Position numbers and translations under genes: made by a program. A stretch of DNA of 55,063 nucleotides, taken from the NCBI RefSeq assembly GCF_005502885.1, contig NZ_SCMR01000027.1, forward strand, positions 1 through 55,063. Direction: 5' to 3'. A model generated the notes under the pieces. That model ran no database searches. It had not been told where the DNA came from and saw only the letters and a program-made list of their open reading frames with translations. Below, in pieces: positions 1 to 7,758 of the stretch; the first letter of the stretch is position 1, and every line of letters starts with the position of its first letter. The DNA is from Microbacterium sp. 2FI. Its GTDB lineage: Bacteria; Actinomycetota; Actinomycetes; Actinomycetales; Microbacteriaceae.

Positions 1-16
1 TCAAACTCTCCATAAA
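1..16 (-). rRNA. rrs: 16S ribosomal RNA, extreme 5' end (cut by the window edge)
   Basis: Read on the minus strand, the first bases of the window give GGAGAGTTTGA. This is the start of the universal AGAGTTTGATC block near the 5' end of bacterial 16S rRNA. Placing nucleotide 1 about seven bases before AGAGTTTG puts the mature 5' end near position 16. The rest of the rRNA operon lies outside the window. The boxA-like sequence and tandem promoters to the right fit an rRNA leader. The exact 5' end is an estimate. Confidence 0.85.
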
Positions 17-199
17 AAATGATTGCCACAACCCACCGGAAAAAGGCAGAGAAGCAGCGAGTTCGAACTGACCAAAAGGATGCCAAAACTGGCAATCCAT
101 AACGCCAACCCCCGGAAGGAGTTGGACTTGATCCAAAGGAATCTCACCCAACCAAACAAATGGTCAGGACGAGGTAATTTGGCATTTGACAAGTGCACG

Positions 200-214
200 C
201 TGTTGAGTTCTCAA
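200..214 (-). promoter_or_regulatory. boxA antitermination element of the rRNA leader
   Basis: The minus strand reads TTGAGAACTCAACAG, about 185 nt before the 16S start. This matches the boxA-containing motif of actinobacterial rRNA leaders, which recruits Nus factors so that polymerase reads through the long untranslated operon. It contains the perfect palindrome TTGAGAACTCAA (203-214). Confidence 0.75.
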
Positions 215-268
215 GGATCAGACGCTCCCCCAACCAGCCTCACGACCAGCCCGAAGGGCAACCTCATA

Positions 269-296
269 ATCTTATCCATCTCGTTCCGTCTGTCAA
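269..296 (-). promoter_or_regulatory. rRNA operon promoter nearest to 16S
   Basis: The minus strand has a consensus -35 TTGACA (291-296), a 16-nt spacer and a -10 TAAGAT (269-274). This would start transcription near 262 and give a leader of about 245 nt that contains boxA. It is the strongest of three promoter-like elements stacked before this rRNA gene. Confidence 0.75.
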
Positions 297-364
297 ATCG
301 ACGCGCCGGATCGTGAAGATCCTCGGCGGCGATCGATGACCGCGGTCCACGAGGTGGATTCCCC

Positions 365-393
365 ATCCTAGACCGCAACGGTCACAGTCTCAA
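365..393 (-). promoter_or_regulatory. second rRNA operon promoter
   Basis: The minus strand has TTGAGA (388-393), a 17-nt spacer and TAGGAT (365-370). It is co-oriented with the promoter at 269-296 and about 95 nt upstream of it, the usual pattern of tandem rRNA promoters. Confidence 0.6.
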
Positions 394-477
394 TGGACTG
401 AGTGGAAGGGGATCGTTCTCCGCTTGAGGGGGGAAGGCTCTGGGCCTCTCCGCATCCCTGTGGGGCGAACAAGTAAT

Positions 478-507
478 ACGTTACGTGGGGGTCTCGCGAG
501 CTGGCAA
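478..507 (-). promoter_or_regulatory. possible third, distal rRNA operon promoter
   Basis: The minus strand has TTGCCA (502-507), an 18-nt spacer and TAACGT (478-483). It lies in the gene-free stretch 17-561, which holds otherwise only the rRNA leader and the two other promoters. The match is weaker and it could be chance. Confidence 0.4.
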
Positions 508-561
508 ATCCTGCGTGCAGCCCGGGCGTGTCGCACCCTGGGAGGCCCGGAATTCCGCGGC

Positions 562-1383
562 TCAGCGCGTCGGGCGCCGAGACTGCACGACGACGCACAG
601 CGCGATGGTCAGCATCCCCCAGACTGCGCACGCCGGCGGCAGCACGCGGTACGCGAGGTGCGCGACGGTGAACTCCGCATCCAGTGGGCCGAGCGCAATC
701 AGTCCGAACAGCCACGCCCCGATGAGCACGACAGGCAGCGAGACCCACCACCCCCACCGCCCCCATGCGGGGAGCGTGCGGGGCACCGCCGGTGCGGCAT
801 CCGTCCGCACGAGCCGAAGCACCGCCCAGATTCCGATGATCGCGAGGCCGAGCACGCTCGATCCGTGCTGTAGCCACTTGTAGCCGAGGAGTGGACCCCA
901 TTGCTCGGCGAGCGCGGGAATCATCGCAATGCCCCACCGGCCCTCATGCGTGAACAGGTCCCACACGATGTGGCTCACGACCCCGATGACGAGCGAGACG
1001 AGGAGCAGCAGCATCCCGCTCCATGACACCGTCCAGCGCTGCCGCCGACCGCGCTCGCGCATGGCCGAGATCGCGAGCGTGTCGCGCGTCGCACCCAGCG
1101 CGCCACGGTCCCACTCCCCCGGCAGGCGCCGCGCGAGCCAGTCGGGCGAGAGCTCGCGAACCACGGGACGCAGCACCGCGCGCCACACCAGGAGCAGCAC
1201 GAGCGCGAGCAGCACGGTCGCCGGAAGCCACACCAGGTCGTGCGTTCGCCCGTAGTGCAGTGGAAGACCGCGCACGAACAGCGGCAGATCCGGCGCCATC
1301 GCACCGATCGCGATGGCCGCCGGCACCAGCGGCGTGCGGATGAACGGCAGCGCGACGACCGCGTGACTGGGCGTGAACGGCAT
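562..1383 (-). CDS. DUF4184 family integral membrane protein
   Basis: The 273-residue product starts MPFTPSHAVVALPF and continues with a PLVPAAIAIGAMAPDLP stretch, the N-terminal signature of DUF4184 proteins (FTPSHA, then a hydrophobic segment ending in PDL). Several hydrophobic segments follow (around residues 60-80, 125-150, 175-195, 215-240 and 250-270), so it is an inner-membrane protein; the family has no established function. The reading frame is open far upstream, but that extension runs into tyrS and is arginine-rich out-of-frame coding. The ATG at 1383 gives the conserved start. It begins 16 bp after the tyrS stop and is probably co-transcribed with it. Its 3' end faces the rRNA promoters. 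Confidence 0.8.
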   Translation of the reverse strand: MPFTPSHAVVALPFIRTPLVPAAIAIGAMAPDLPLFVRGLPLHYGRTHDLVWLPATVLLALVLLLVWRAVLRPVVRELSPDWLARRLPGEWDRGALGATRDTLAISAMRERGRRQRWTVSWSGMLLLLVSLVIGVVSHIVWDLFTHEGRWGIAMIPALAEQWGPLLGYKWLQHGSSVLGLAIIGIWAVLRLVRTDAAPAVPRTLPAWGRWGWWVSLPVVLIGAWLFGLIALGPLDAEFTVAHLAYRVLPPACAVWGMLTIALCVVVQSRRPTR

Positions 1384-1399
1384 GCCGTGTGCCGGGGCC

Positions 1400-2701
1400 T
1401 CAGCCGGTGACGAACACGCCCGCGAGCGTCTTCTTCCCGCGACGCAGCACCGACACACCGCCCGGAAGCGACCCGGTGACCGGCGCGGATTCGTCGTCGA
1501 CTTTCGCGCCGTCGAGCGAGACGCCGCCCTGGGCGATCGCACGGCGACCCTCCGACAGACTCGCGACGAGTCCGGTCTCGACCAGCGCCTGGACGACGCC
1601 CGTGCCGGTGACCACCGACGCGTTCGGCAGCTCCTCGAGAGCGTTGCGCAGGGTTTCCGCGTCGAGCGCTGCCAGATCGCCCTGCCCGAAGAGCGCTTCA
1701 GAGGCGGCGATCACAGCATCCGCGGCATCCGTCCCGTGGACGAACGCCGTCACCTCGTGCGCGAGGCGCTTCTGGGCCGCGCGCCGGAACGGCTCGTCGG
1801 CGACGAGGCGCTCGTACTCCTCGATGTCGGCACGCGAGAGGAACGTGAAGATCTTGAGCCGCGGGATGACATCGGCGTCGTCGGTGTTGAGCCAGAACTG
1901 GTACATCCGGTACGGACTGCACATCGCGGCGTCGAGCCAGATGGCGTTGCCCTCGCTCTTGCCGAACTTCGTGCCGTCGCTGTTCGTGATCAGCGGCGTG
2001 CCGATCGCGTGGACGTGCGCGCCCTCGACGCGATGGATGAGATCGGTGCCGCTGGTGAGGTTGCCCCACTGGTCGCTGCCGCCGGTCTGCAGCACGCAGC
2101 CGTACTGCCGGTACAGCTCGAGGTAATCAAGGCCCTGCAGGATCTGGTAGCTGAACTCTGTGTAGCTGATGCCCGCGTCGGAGTTCAGACGCGCGGCGAC
2201 CGCGTCCTTCTTGAGCATCGTGCCGACGCGGTAGTGCTTCCCGATCTCGCGGAGGAAGTCGATGGCGCTGAGCGGCGCGGTCCAATCGAGGTTGTTGACG
2301 ATGCGCGCGGCGTTCTCGCCCTCGAAGCTGAGGAACCGCTCGACCTGCGAGCGCAGGTAGCCGACCCATTCGGCCACCGTCTCCTTCGTGTTGAGCGTGC
2401 GCTCGGCCGACGGCCGCGGATCGCCCACGAGTCCGGTCGATCCCCCCACGAGCCCGAGCGGCTTGTGACCGGCCAGCTGCATCCGGCGCATCGTCAGCAG
2501 CTGCACGAGGTTCCCCAGATGCAGGCTCGGCGCCGTCGGGTCGAACCCGCAGTAGTACGTGATCGGGTCGCCTGCGAGCAGGTCGCGCAGCGCCTCCTGG
2601 TCGGTGGACACGTGGACGAGTCCGCGCCAGACGAGTTCATCCCAGACGTTCTCGAACGTCGGATCGTTGGCGGGCGCGGTCGCGCTCAGGGCAGAAGACA
2701 C
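1400..2701 (-). CDS. tyrS: tyrosyl-tRNA synthetase
   Basis: This 433-residue class I aminoacyl-tRNA synthetase charges tRNA-Tyr in the cytoplasm. The HIGH-type motif is seen in DPTAPSLHLGNL (about residues 54-65). The KMSKS-type loop is KFGKS (about residue 241), followed by EGNAIWL. The tyrosine-pocket region YCGFD and the conserved QLAGHKPLGLVGG stretch are present. The C-terminal part (about residues 350-433) contains an S4-like RNA-binding domain. Length is typical. The start is GTG at 2701, with no Shine-Dalgarno sequence but a TACGCT box seven bases upstream, which suggests a leaderless message. DUF4184 follows after 16 bp. Confidence 0.97.
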   Translation of the reverse strand: MSSALSATAPANDPTFENVWDELVWRGLVHVSTDQEALRDLLAGDPITYYCGFDPTAPSLHLGNLVQLLTMRRMQLAGHKPLGLVGGSTGLVGDPRPSAERTLNTKETVAEWVGYLRSQVERFLSFEGENAARIVNNLDWTAPLSAIDFLREIGKHYRVGTMLKKDAVAARLNSDAGISYTEFSYQILQGLDYLELYRQYGCVLQTGGSDQWGNLTSGTDLIHRVEGAHVHAIGTPLITNSDGTKFGKSEGNAIWLDAAMCSPYRMYQFWLNTDDADVIPRLKIFTFLSRADIEEYERLVADEPFRRAAQKRLAHEVTAFVHGTDAADAVIAASEALFGQGDLAALDAETLRNALEELPNASVVTGTGVVQALVETGLVASLSEGRRAIAQGGVSLDGAKVDDESAPVTGSLPGGVSVLRRGKKTLAGVFVTG

Positions 2702-2708
2702 GCGTTCG

Positions 2709-2714
2709 AGCGTA
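2709..2714 (-). promoter_or_regulatory. -10 box of tyrS (leaderless promoter)
   Basis: TACGCT on the minus strand lies 7 nt before the GTG start of tyrS, so transcription would begin at or next to the start codon. No good -35 is seen. Confidence 0.5.
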
Positions 2715-2749
2715 TCAGCGGGGTTCGGGCGCGACGGCGAGCGGTAGCG

Positions 2750-3526
2750 TCAGATCGTCGCGAACGACCACCACACGAGGAACGCCGCGGCGAGGGCGAT
2801 CACCCAGCTCACGAGGCTGCCGACGAGGAAGTACTCGGCCCGGTTGCCGAGCTCGCCGTCGCGCGAGATCTCGGGGAACCGCACGATGCCCTTCGCCGCG
2901 AGCACAGCCGCGAGGAGCGTGTAGATGCCCGCGAGGGTGAGTGCGAACACGACGATCCGCTCGAGCGGTCCGATGAGGCGTCCGCCCTTCAGGATCGGCG
3001 CAGCGAGGGGCTGCGTGACAGGCGCTGCGGTTGCCGCGCCGTGGTCGGGGGCGCCCTCGATGGAGTCTTCGATGACGGATGCCGCCAGCTGCGGCATCTC
3101 GACCGTGAGCGCCGCTCGCACCACGACGTTGCCGGACTCGAGCAGGAAGAGCACCGCACCGATCGCGAGCAGCGTGTGATCGACGGTCAGATCGCCGACC
3201 GGCGAGGGCAGCAGCCAGACGTCGCCGATGATCCCGGCATCCGCGCGCGCGCCGAGCGTCGCCGCGAACACGCCGCAGATGACGGCGACGGCGACGGCCG
3301 GCCAGAGCCCGGCCCGCGCCGGCGCGTCGGTCGGGAAGAGCCAGACCCATGCCCCCGTGACCGCGATGGCCAGCAGCGCCGCGAGCCACGCGCCGGCGAG
3401 CGCCCCGAGCGCGAAGACGAAAAGGGCGAGCAGTGCGTAGCCGATGGCCCGGTGCGCAGGCCGCAGGTACTGTCGCGCGATGTCGGCGACCCCGATGGCG
3501 ACGAGGATCAGCGCGGCGACGATCAT
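2750..3526 (-). CDS. polytopic membrane protein, SatE/DUF3307-like, paired with SatD
   Basis: The 258-residue product is very hydrophobic, with about seven predicted membrane segments. The C-terminal stretch GGRLIGPLERIVVF, then AAKGIVRF, then NRAEYFLVGSLVSW resembles the conserved C-terminal part of DUF3307 proteins, the membrane partner of SatD in streptococcal sat operons. The N-terminal half lacks the histidine/aspartate motif I would expect of full DUF3307, so assignment is by C-terminus and context. The ATG at 3526 overlaps the stop of the SatD gene by ATGA, implying translational coupling. The longer open frame to 3661 is out-of-frame coding from satD. Function is unknown; a shared membrane-stress or acid-stress role with SatD is inference. 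Confidence 0.6.
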   Translation of the reverse strand: MIVAALILVAIGVADIARQYLRPAHRAIGYALLALFVFALGALAGAWLAALLAIAVTGAWVWLFPTDAPARAGLWPAVAVAVICGVFAATLGARADAGIIGDVWLLPSPVGDLTVDHTLLAIGAVLFLLESGNVVVRAALTVEMPQLAASVIEDSIEGAPDHGAATAAPVTQPLAAPILKGGRLIGPLERIVVFALTLAGIYTLLAAVLAAKGIVRFPEISRDGELGNRAEYFLVGSLVSWVIALAAAFLVWWSFATI

Positions 3527-4170
3527 GCCGGCGCTCCCGGGACGAGGGCGAAGTAGCCCTCGACGACGGCCGCAGCGCCCGCCGCGGCGAGCGCCTGCGA
3601 CACGGCAGGCTGGGAGATGCCCTCGGCCGCCGCGAGCTCTCGCTGCGGCACACGGCGGCACCGGCCGTAGGTGAGTCGCCGCGTGCGGTCGGTCATCGCG
3701 CCGACCACCTCATCGCGAGCAAGCAGGTACGCGTTCGCGAGTCGGGCGGCGTGGTGCATGTGGCCATCTTCCTCGGGGGCGGCGACCACCCACGTGCGCG
3801 CGCTCGGCGCGGCGCGCTGCTGCTTGGCGTGAACGGCGTCGATCGCCTCGCGCGCGGCCCACCAGCCCGGCCCTTCGTGGATGTCGCCCGCGGCGGTGGC
3901 GACACTGCCGACGGGCCCGATCCCGATGCCGAATCGGCACTCGATGCCGTCGGGGAGCGCGAGCTGCAGCAGCAGCAGGGAGGCGAGAGCGGAGTCGAGG
4001 GAGGAGTACACCGCCTGCTGCTCATCGCCGACGATCGGCCGCATCGGCACCGTCGCGACGGGCAGATCGCGCTCGACCCGTGCGATCGCGGTGTCCAGCT
4101 CGCGCTGAGCGGCTTCCCTGTCGGGAAGTCTCCGCGAACCGACGATGTCAGCGATCACAGCGATGGCCAT
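3523..4170 (-). CDS. SatD family protein with C-terminal helix-turn-helix
   Basis: The 215-residue product begins MAIAVIADIVGSRRLPDR, the N-terminal signature of SatD proteins (IADIVGSR), with RPIVGDEQQAVY, CRFGIGIGPVG and GPGWWAAREAI as further family blocks. Residues about 170-205 (RVPQRELAAAEGISQPAVSQALAAAG) form a classic helix-turn-helix, so the protein can plausibly bind DNA. The ATG at 4170 is preceded six bases upstream by a TACGCT box, and the whole region up to argH is filled with ATAAG/CTTAT palindromes, which suggests that the protein controls its own promoter. The membrane protein gene follows with a 4-bp overlap. SatD was named from an acid-tolerance locus; its function here is not known. 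Confidence 0.7.
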   Translation of the reverse strand: MAIAVIADIVGSRRLPDREAAQRELDTAIARVERDLPVATVPMRPIVGDEQQAVYSSLDSALASLLLLQLALPDGIECRFGIGIGPVGSVATAAGDIHEGPGWWAAREAIDAVHAKQQRAAPSARTWVVAAPEEDGHMHHAARLANAYLLARDEVVGAMTDRTRRLTYGRCRRVPQRELAAAEGISQPAVSQALAAAGAAAVVEGYFALVPGAPA

Positions 4171-4173
4171 GAC

Positions 4174-4246
4174 ATAAGCGTATCACTTATGCGGCATTCT
4201 TATAAGAATTTCGCTTATTCAATCGATCAATAAGCGCATCGCTTAT
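4174..4246 (-). promoter_or_regulatory. palindromic operator array and promoter of the satD operon
   Basis: Four inverted repeats built on ATAAG/CTTAT are packed into 73 bp. They are ATAAG-7-CTTAT (4174-4190), the perfect ATTCTTATAAGAAT (4196-4209), CGCTTATT-9-AATAAGCG (4212-4236) and the perfect ATAAGCG-CAT-CGCTTAT (4230-4246). On the minus strand a TACGCT -10 box (4177-4182) lies inside the first repeat, and TTATAA, 17 nt further upstream, lies inside the second. A bound dimer would therefore block the promoter. The stretch is AT-rich against a GC-rich background, which makes the pattern unlikely to be chance. Autorepression by the SatD-type HTH protein is inference. Confidence 0.7.
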
Positions 4247-4255
4247 GCTTGCGGA

Positions 4256-5686
4256 CTATAACCGGAGAGCGTGGGCGGCGGCCTGGACGCGCTCGATGAG
4301 CTCCACCCGCTGCTCCGCCACACGCACGGGGGCCGTGCCGCCCACTCCCGTGCGGCTCGCGACGGAACCCTCGATGGTGAGCACCTCGCGGACATCCGGA
4401 GTGAGGTGCGTGGAGACAGACGCCAGCAGCTCGTCCGTGACCTCGTCCAACTCGATCCCCCGCTGCTCGCACACGCGCACGAGGTGGCCCGAGATCTCGT
4501 GCGCGTCGCGGAAGGGCACGCCGCGCTTGACGAGCCACTCGGCCACGTCGGTCGCGAGCGAGAATCCCTGCGGCGCGAGCTCTGCCATCCGATCGGTGTC
4601 GAAGCGCAGTGTCGCCACCATCCCCGCGAACGCGGGAAGGACGACCTCAAGAGTGCGCACCGAGTCGAAGACAGGCTCCTTGTCCTCCTGCAGATCGCGG
4701 TTGTACGCGAGCGGAAGCGCCTTGAGGGTCGCCAGCAGACCGGTCAGGTTCCCGATGAGCCGGCCGGCCTTGCCGCGCGCGAGCTCGGCGATGTCGGGGT
4801 TCTTCTTCTGGGGCATGATGCTCGAGCCGGTCGAAAAGCCGTCGTCGAGGCGCACGAAGCCGAACTCGCGTGTGTTCCAGAGGATGATCTCCTCGGCGAA
4901 GCGCGAGAGGTCGATGCCGATCATCGCCGTGATGAACGCGAACTCGGCGACGACATCTCGCGCCGCGGTGCCGTCGAGAGAATTCTCGGCCGGGCGATCG
5001 AGGCCGAGCTCGCGCGCGACCAGCTGCGGGTCGAGGCCGAGCGTGGATCCGGCGAGCGCTCCCCCGCCGTAGGGCGAGACCGCGGCGCGCACAGACCAGT
5101 CGCGCAAGCGCTCGAGGTCGCGCACGAGCGGCCAGCCGTGCGCCTGCAGATGATGGGCGAGGAGCACCGGCTGCGCATGCTGCAGGTGCGTGCGGCCGGG
5201 CATGATCGCCGCGGGATGCGCCTCGGCCTGTGCGACGATCGCGTCGACGAGCCGCAGGATCTCGCGCGCGATCGTGCGCGAGTGATCCAGCAGGTACATC
5301 CGCACGAGGGTGGCGATCTGGTCGTTCCGACTGCGCCCGGCGCGCAGCTTGCCGCCGAGTTCGGTCCCGACCTCGGCGATGAGCGCCTGTTCGAGAGCGC
5401 CGTGCACGTCTTCGTCGGACGGCGACGGACGGAGCGTCCCCGCGGTGATCCCCTGCGCGAGGACGTCGAGCCCCGCGCGCATCGCCGCCGCCTCGTCGGA
5501 CGTGAGGTACCCGGCTGCGGCGAGCGCGGTGGTGTGGGCATGCGAGCCGGCGATGTCGTACAGCGCCAGATCCCAGTCGAAGTGGGTCGAGCGGCTGAGC
5601 TCGGCGAGCTCGGGCGACGGCCCCGTCGCGAAGCGGGCGCCCCACAGCGCGCCCTCGTTGGTCCCGTCACCCTTGCTGTCGCTCAC
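4256..5686 (-). CDS. argH: argininosuccinate lyase
   Basis: The 476-residue enzyme cleaves argininosuccinate to arginine and fumarate, the last step of arginine synthesis. It carries the fumarase/aspartase superfamily signature GSSIMPQKKNPD (about residue 285), plus SRNDQIATLVRMY and TRTHLQHAQPVLLAHH-type stretches (here GRTHLQHAQPV) that contribute to the active site. Length is normal. The start is GTG at 5686, 9 bp beyond the stop of the upstream membrane gene. A TAGGCT box that overlaps that stop lies 6 nt before the GTG, so argH may have its own leaderless transcript besides read-through from argF. argG and argR are not in the window. Confidence 0.96.
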   Translation of the reverse strand: MSDSKGDGTNEGALWGARFATGPSPELAELSRSTHFDWDLALYDIAGSHAHTTALAAAGYLTSDEAAAMRAGLDVLAQGITAGTLRPSPSDEDVHGALEQALIAEVGTELGGKLRAGRSRNDQIATLVRMYLLDHSRTIAREILRLVDAIVAQAEAHPAAIMPGRTHLQHAQPVLLAHHLQAHGWPLVRDLERLRDWSVRAAVSPYGGGALAGSTLGLDPQLVARELGLDRPAENSLDGTAARDVVAEFAFITAMIGIDLSRFAEEIILWNTREFGFVRLDDGFSTGSSIMPQKKNPDIAELARGKAGRLIGNLTGLLATLKALPLAYNRDLQEDKEPVFDSVRTLEVVLPAFAGMVATLRFDTDRMAELAPQGFSLATDVAEWLVKRGVPFRDAHEISGHLVRVCEQRGIELDEVTDELLASVSTHLTPDVREVLTIEGSVASRTGVGGTAPVRVAEQRVELIERVQAAAHALRL

Positions 5687-5692
5687 CGCACC

Positions 5693-5698
5693 AGCCTA
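5693..5698 (-). promoter_or_regulatory. -10 box of argH overlapping the upstream stop codon
   Basis: TAGGCT on the minus strand ends 6 nt before the argH GTG and includes the TAG stop of the preceding gene. It would give a leaderless internal argH transcript. Confidence 0.4.
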
Positions 5699-6856
5699 GC
5701 GACGGGGCGAGGAGTCGCCGACTGCGCGGTCGGACTCGAGCGCGCTGGGAACGATCAGCCGTGCCACGCGGTCGACCGCCCACTCGAGCGGACCGCGGCC
5801 GATCAGCAGCGCCCACGCCGTGCACAGCACGAGGGTCGCGAGGACGAACGGCCAGAACGGCTCGAGGTCGCGGAACCCGGTGAGGTCGCCCGTGCGGCCG
5901 AGCACCTCGAGCGCGATGAGCGCCCACACCACGAGCTGCGCCGTGTACGCGGTGAGCGGCATCGCTCCGACGGCGCGCAGCGGCAGCACGATCCACACGA
6001 CGACCGAACGGCAGACGAGCATGCTCGCACCGATCACCGCCAGAGCGAATCCGCCCGATCCGATCACCTCGAGCAGACCACTGGAATGCGGGGCGGACGT
6101 CCAGGCCGCCGACCAGAGCGACGAGGGCTCGGATGCCGGGGCAGCAGCATCCGATCCCCCCGCCGAGTAGCCGACGAAGGCGAGCGCAGAGCCTGCGCCC
6201 AGCATCCAGAGCTGCACCGAGAGGCGCCGCACCCCCGCGCGCGCGACCCCGAGACCGGCGACGACGAAGGCGATCCACGTCGTGAACGGATAGTGCCATC
6301 CGATGGCCAGCGACAGATCGCCACCCGCGCGCGTGCCCCACACCGGCAGGTCGTCGAGCATCACCTGCAGGATCGGCATGACGATCGCGAGCGCAGCCGC
6401 GAGCGGCAGCAGCACGCGCGCACGGAGTCCGGTGAGCGGGATGGCGAGGAGGAAGAGGATCGCGTACGCGGGGAGGATGACGTAGACCGGCACGCCGGTG
6501 AGGATCAGCAGGATGCCGAGCAGCCATAGGAGTCCGGCGCGCACCCCCAGCCGCCACCGCGCGGTCGCCATGGCGTCCCACTGCAACGGAGTGCGTCCAC
6601 CGGTGACGATTCCGATCGAGACGCCTGCCAGAGTCGCGAACAGGATCGACGACCGCCCATCGACGACGGCGATCCAGGTCGCCTGGTCGGACCAGTCGAA
6701 GTCCTCGCGGATCCACAGCAGATGCGCGGCGAACATCCCGAGCACCGCGAGCCCACGGGCGAGATCCACGCCCGCGATGCGCTGGGGTCCGTTCAGGCGC
6801 TCCCAGCGCGTCGCGAGCCGCGAACGTCGGTTCGTCAGTCCTGCCGAAGCAGCCAT
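5696..6856 (-). CDS. membrane acyltransferase-like protein (HGSNAT-like/DUF418 type) inside the arg operon
   Basis: The 386-residue product has about ten hydrophobic segments. Near the N-terminus it has RIAGVDLARGLAVLGMFAAHL, the conserved opening of heparan-alpha-glucosaminide N-acetyltransferase-like (DUF1624) and DUF418 membrane proteins, followed by RSSILFATLAGVSIGI. The C-terminal half (TAYTAQLVVWALI, then GPLEWAVDRVAR) has the DUF418-like pattern GPLE. Members are thought to move acyl groups across or onto membrane-exposed substrates, but this gene's substrate is unknown. Its ATG at 6856 overlaps the argF 3' end by 22 bp, so it is co-transcribed and probably coupled. It sits where many actinobacteria carry argR. 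Confidence 0.65.
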   Translation of the reverse strand: MAASAGLTNRRSRLATRWERLNGPQRIAGVDLARGLAVLGMFAAHLLWIREDFDWSDQATWIAVVDGRSSILFATLAGVSIGIVTGGRTPLQWDAMATARWRLGVRAGLLWLLGILLILTGVPVYVILPAYAILFLLAIPLTGLRARVLLPLAAALAIVMPILQVMLDDLPVWGTRAGGDLSLAIGWHYPFTTWIAFVVAGLGVARAGVRRLSVQLWMLGAGSALAFVGYSAGGSDAAAPASEPSSLWSAAWTSAPHSSGLLEVIGSGGFALAVIGASMLVCRSVVVWIVLPLRAVGAMPLTAYTAQLVVWALIALEVLGRTGDLTGFRDLEPFWPFVLATLVLCTAWALLIGRGPLEWAVDRVARLIVPSALESDRAVGDSSPRR

Positions 6857-7758
6857 ACCAGCAGCGCCTTCTGGGCGTGCAGGCGATTCTCGGCCTCATC
6901 CCACACGACGCTCTGCGGACCGTCGATGACCTCGGCCTCGACCTCGTACCCGCGGTCTGCGGGAAGGCAGTGGATGAAGATCGCGTCATCCTTCGCGAGC
7001 GACATGAGATCGCGCGTCACCTTGTACGCGCCGAGATCACGCAGGCGCGCGAGCTTCTCCTCTTCCTTGCCCATCGACACCCACGTGTCGGTCACGATGA
7101 CGTCGGCACCTGCCGCAGCCTCGTTCGGGTCGGTGTAGAGCGCGACGGAGCCGCCGGTCTCGGCGGCGCGGCGGTCGGCATCGGCGATGAGGTCGTCGCG
7201 GGGGGCGTACTCCTCCGGCGAGGCGACGCGCACGTGCATGCCCGCCGTGACGCACGCGAGAACATAGGAGTGGGCCATGTTCGACATGCCGTCGCCGAAG
7301 AACGCCAGCGTGAGGCCGGCGAGGTCGCCCTTGTGCTCCTTGATCGTGAGCAGATCCGCAAGCAGCTGGCACGGGTGGAAGTCGTCGCTCAGGGCGTTGA
7401 CAACCGGCACGCGGGTGCCGCGCGCCATCTCCTCGAGGCCTGCCTGCGCATACGTGCGCCACACGATCGCGGCGACCTGACGCTCGAGCACGCGCGCCGT
7501 GTCGGCGGGAGTCTCCTTGCCGCCGAGCTGGCTGTTCGCCGTCGAGATGATCAGCGGCGAACCGCCGAGGTCGGCGATGCCGACCGCGAACGACACGCGC
7601 GTGCGGGTCGAGGACTTGTCGAAGATGACCGCGACCGTCTGCGGCCCTTCGAGCGTCTTGAGCTTCCAGCGATCCTTCTTCAGGGCCAGCGCGAGATCGA
7701 GGATCTCGTCCTGCTCGGCCTGGGTCAGATCGTCGTCGCGCAGCAGATGGCGGGTCAC
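6835..7758 (-). CDS. argF: ornithine carbamoyltransferase
   Basis: The 307-residue enzyme makes citrulline from ornithine and carbamoyl phosphate. The carbamoyl phosphate loop SSTRTRVSF, the motif DFHPCQLLADLLT and the ornithine-loop motif HCLPADRGYEV are all visible. The start is GTG at 7758, overlapping the argD stop as GTGA. The frame stays open through argD, but that longer reading is the wrong frame of argD. Length and motifs are typical. Confidence 0.96.
   Translation of the reverse strand: MTRHLLRDDDLTQAEQDEILDLALALKKDRWKLKTLEGPQTVAVIFDKSSTRTRVSFAVGIADLGGSPLIISTANSQLGGKETPADTARVLERQVAAIVWRTYAQAGLEEMARGTRVPVVNALSDDFHPCQLLADLLTIKEHKGDLAGLTLAFFGDGMSNMAHSYVLACVTAGMHVRVASPEEYAPRDDLIADADRRAAETGGSVALYTDPNEAAAGADVIVTDTWVSMGKEEEKLARLRDLGAYKVTRDLMSLAKDDAIFIHCLPADRGYEVEAEVIDGPQSVVWDEAENRLHAQKALLVWLLRQD

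Noticed and set aside
368..937. Arg-rich minus-strand open frame in the rRNA promoter region
   Set aside because: It overlaps the 3' end of the DUF4184 gene in another frame and the rRNA promoters, and its sequence is low-complexity with no recognisable domain.
1373..3556. Very long plus-strand open frame (727 codons) opposite tyrS and the satE-like gene
   Set aside because: It is the antisense of well-supported genes, its product is an Arg/Glu/Asp-rich low-complexity sequence, and such frames are common in high-GC DNA. The same holds for 4271-6529, 14035-16371 and 31880-34351.
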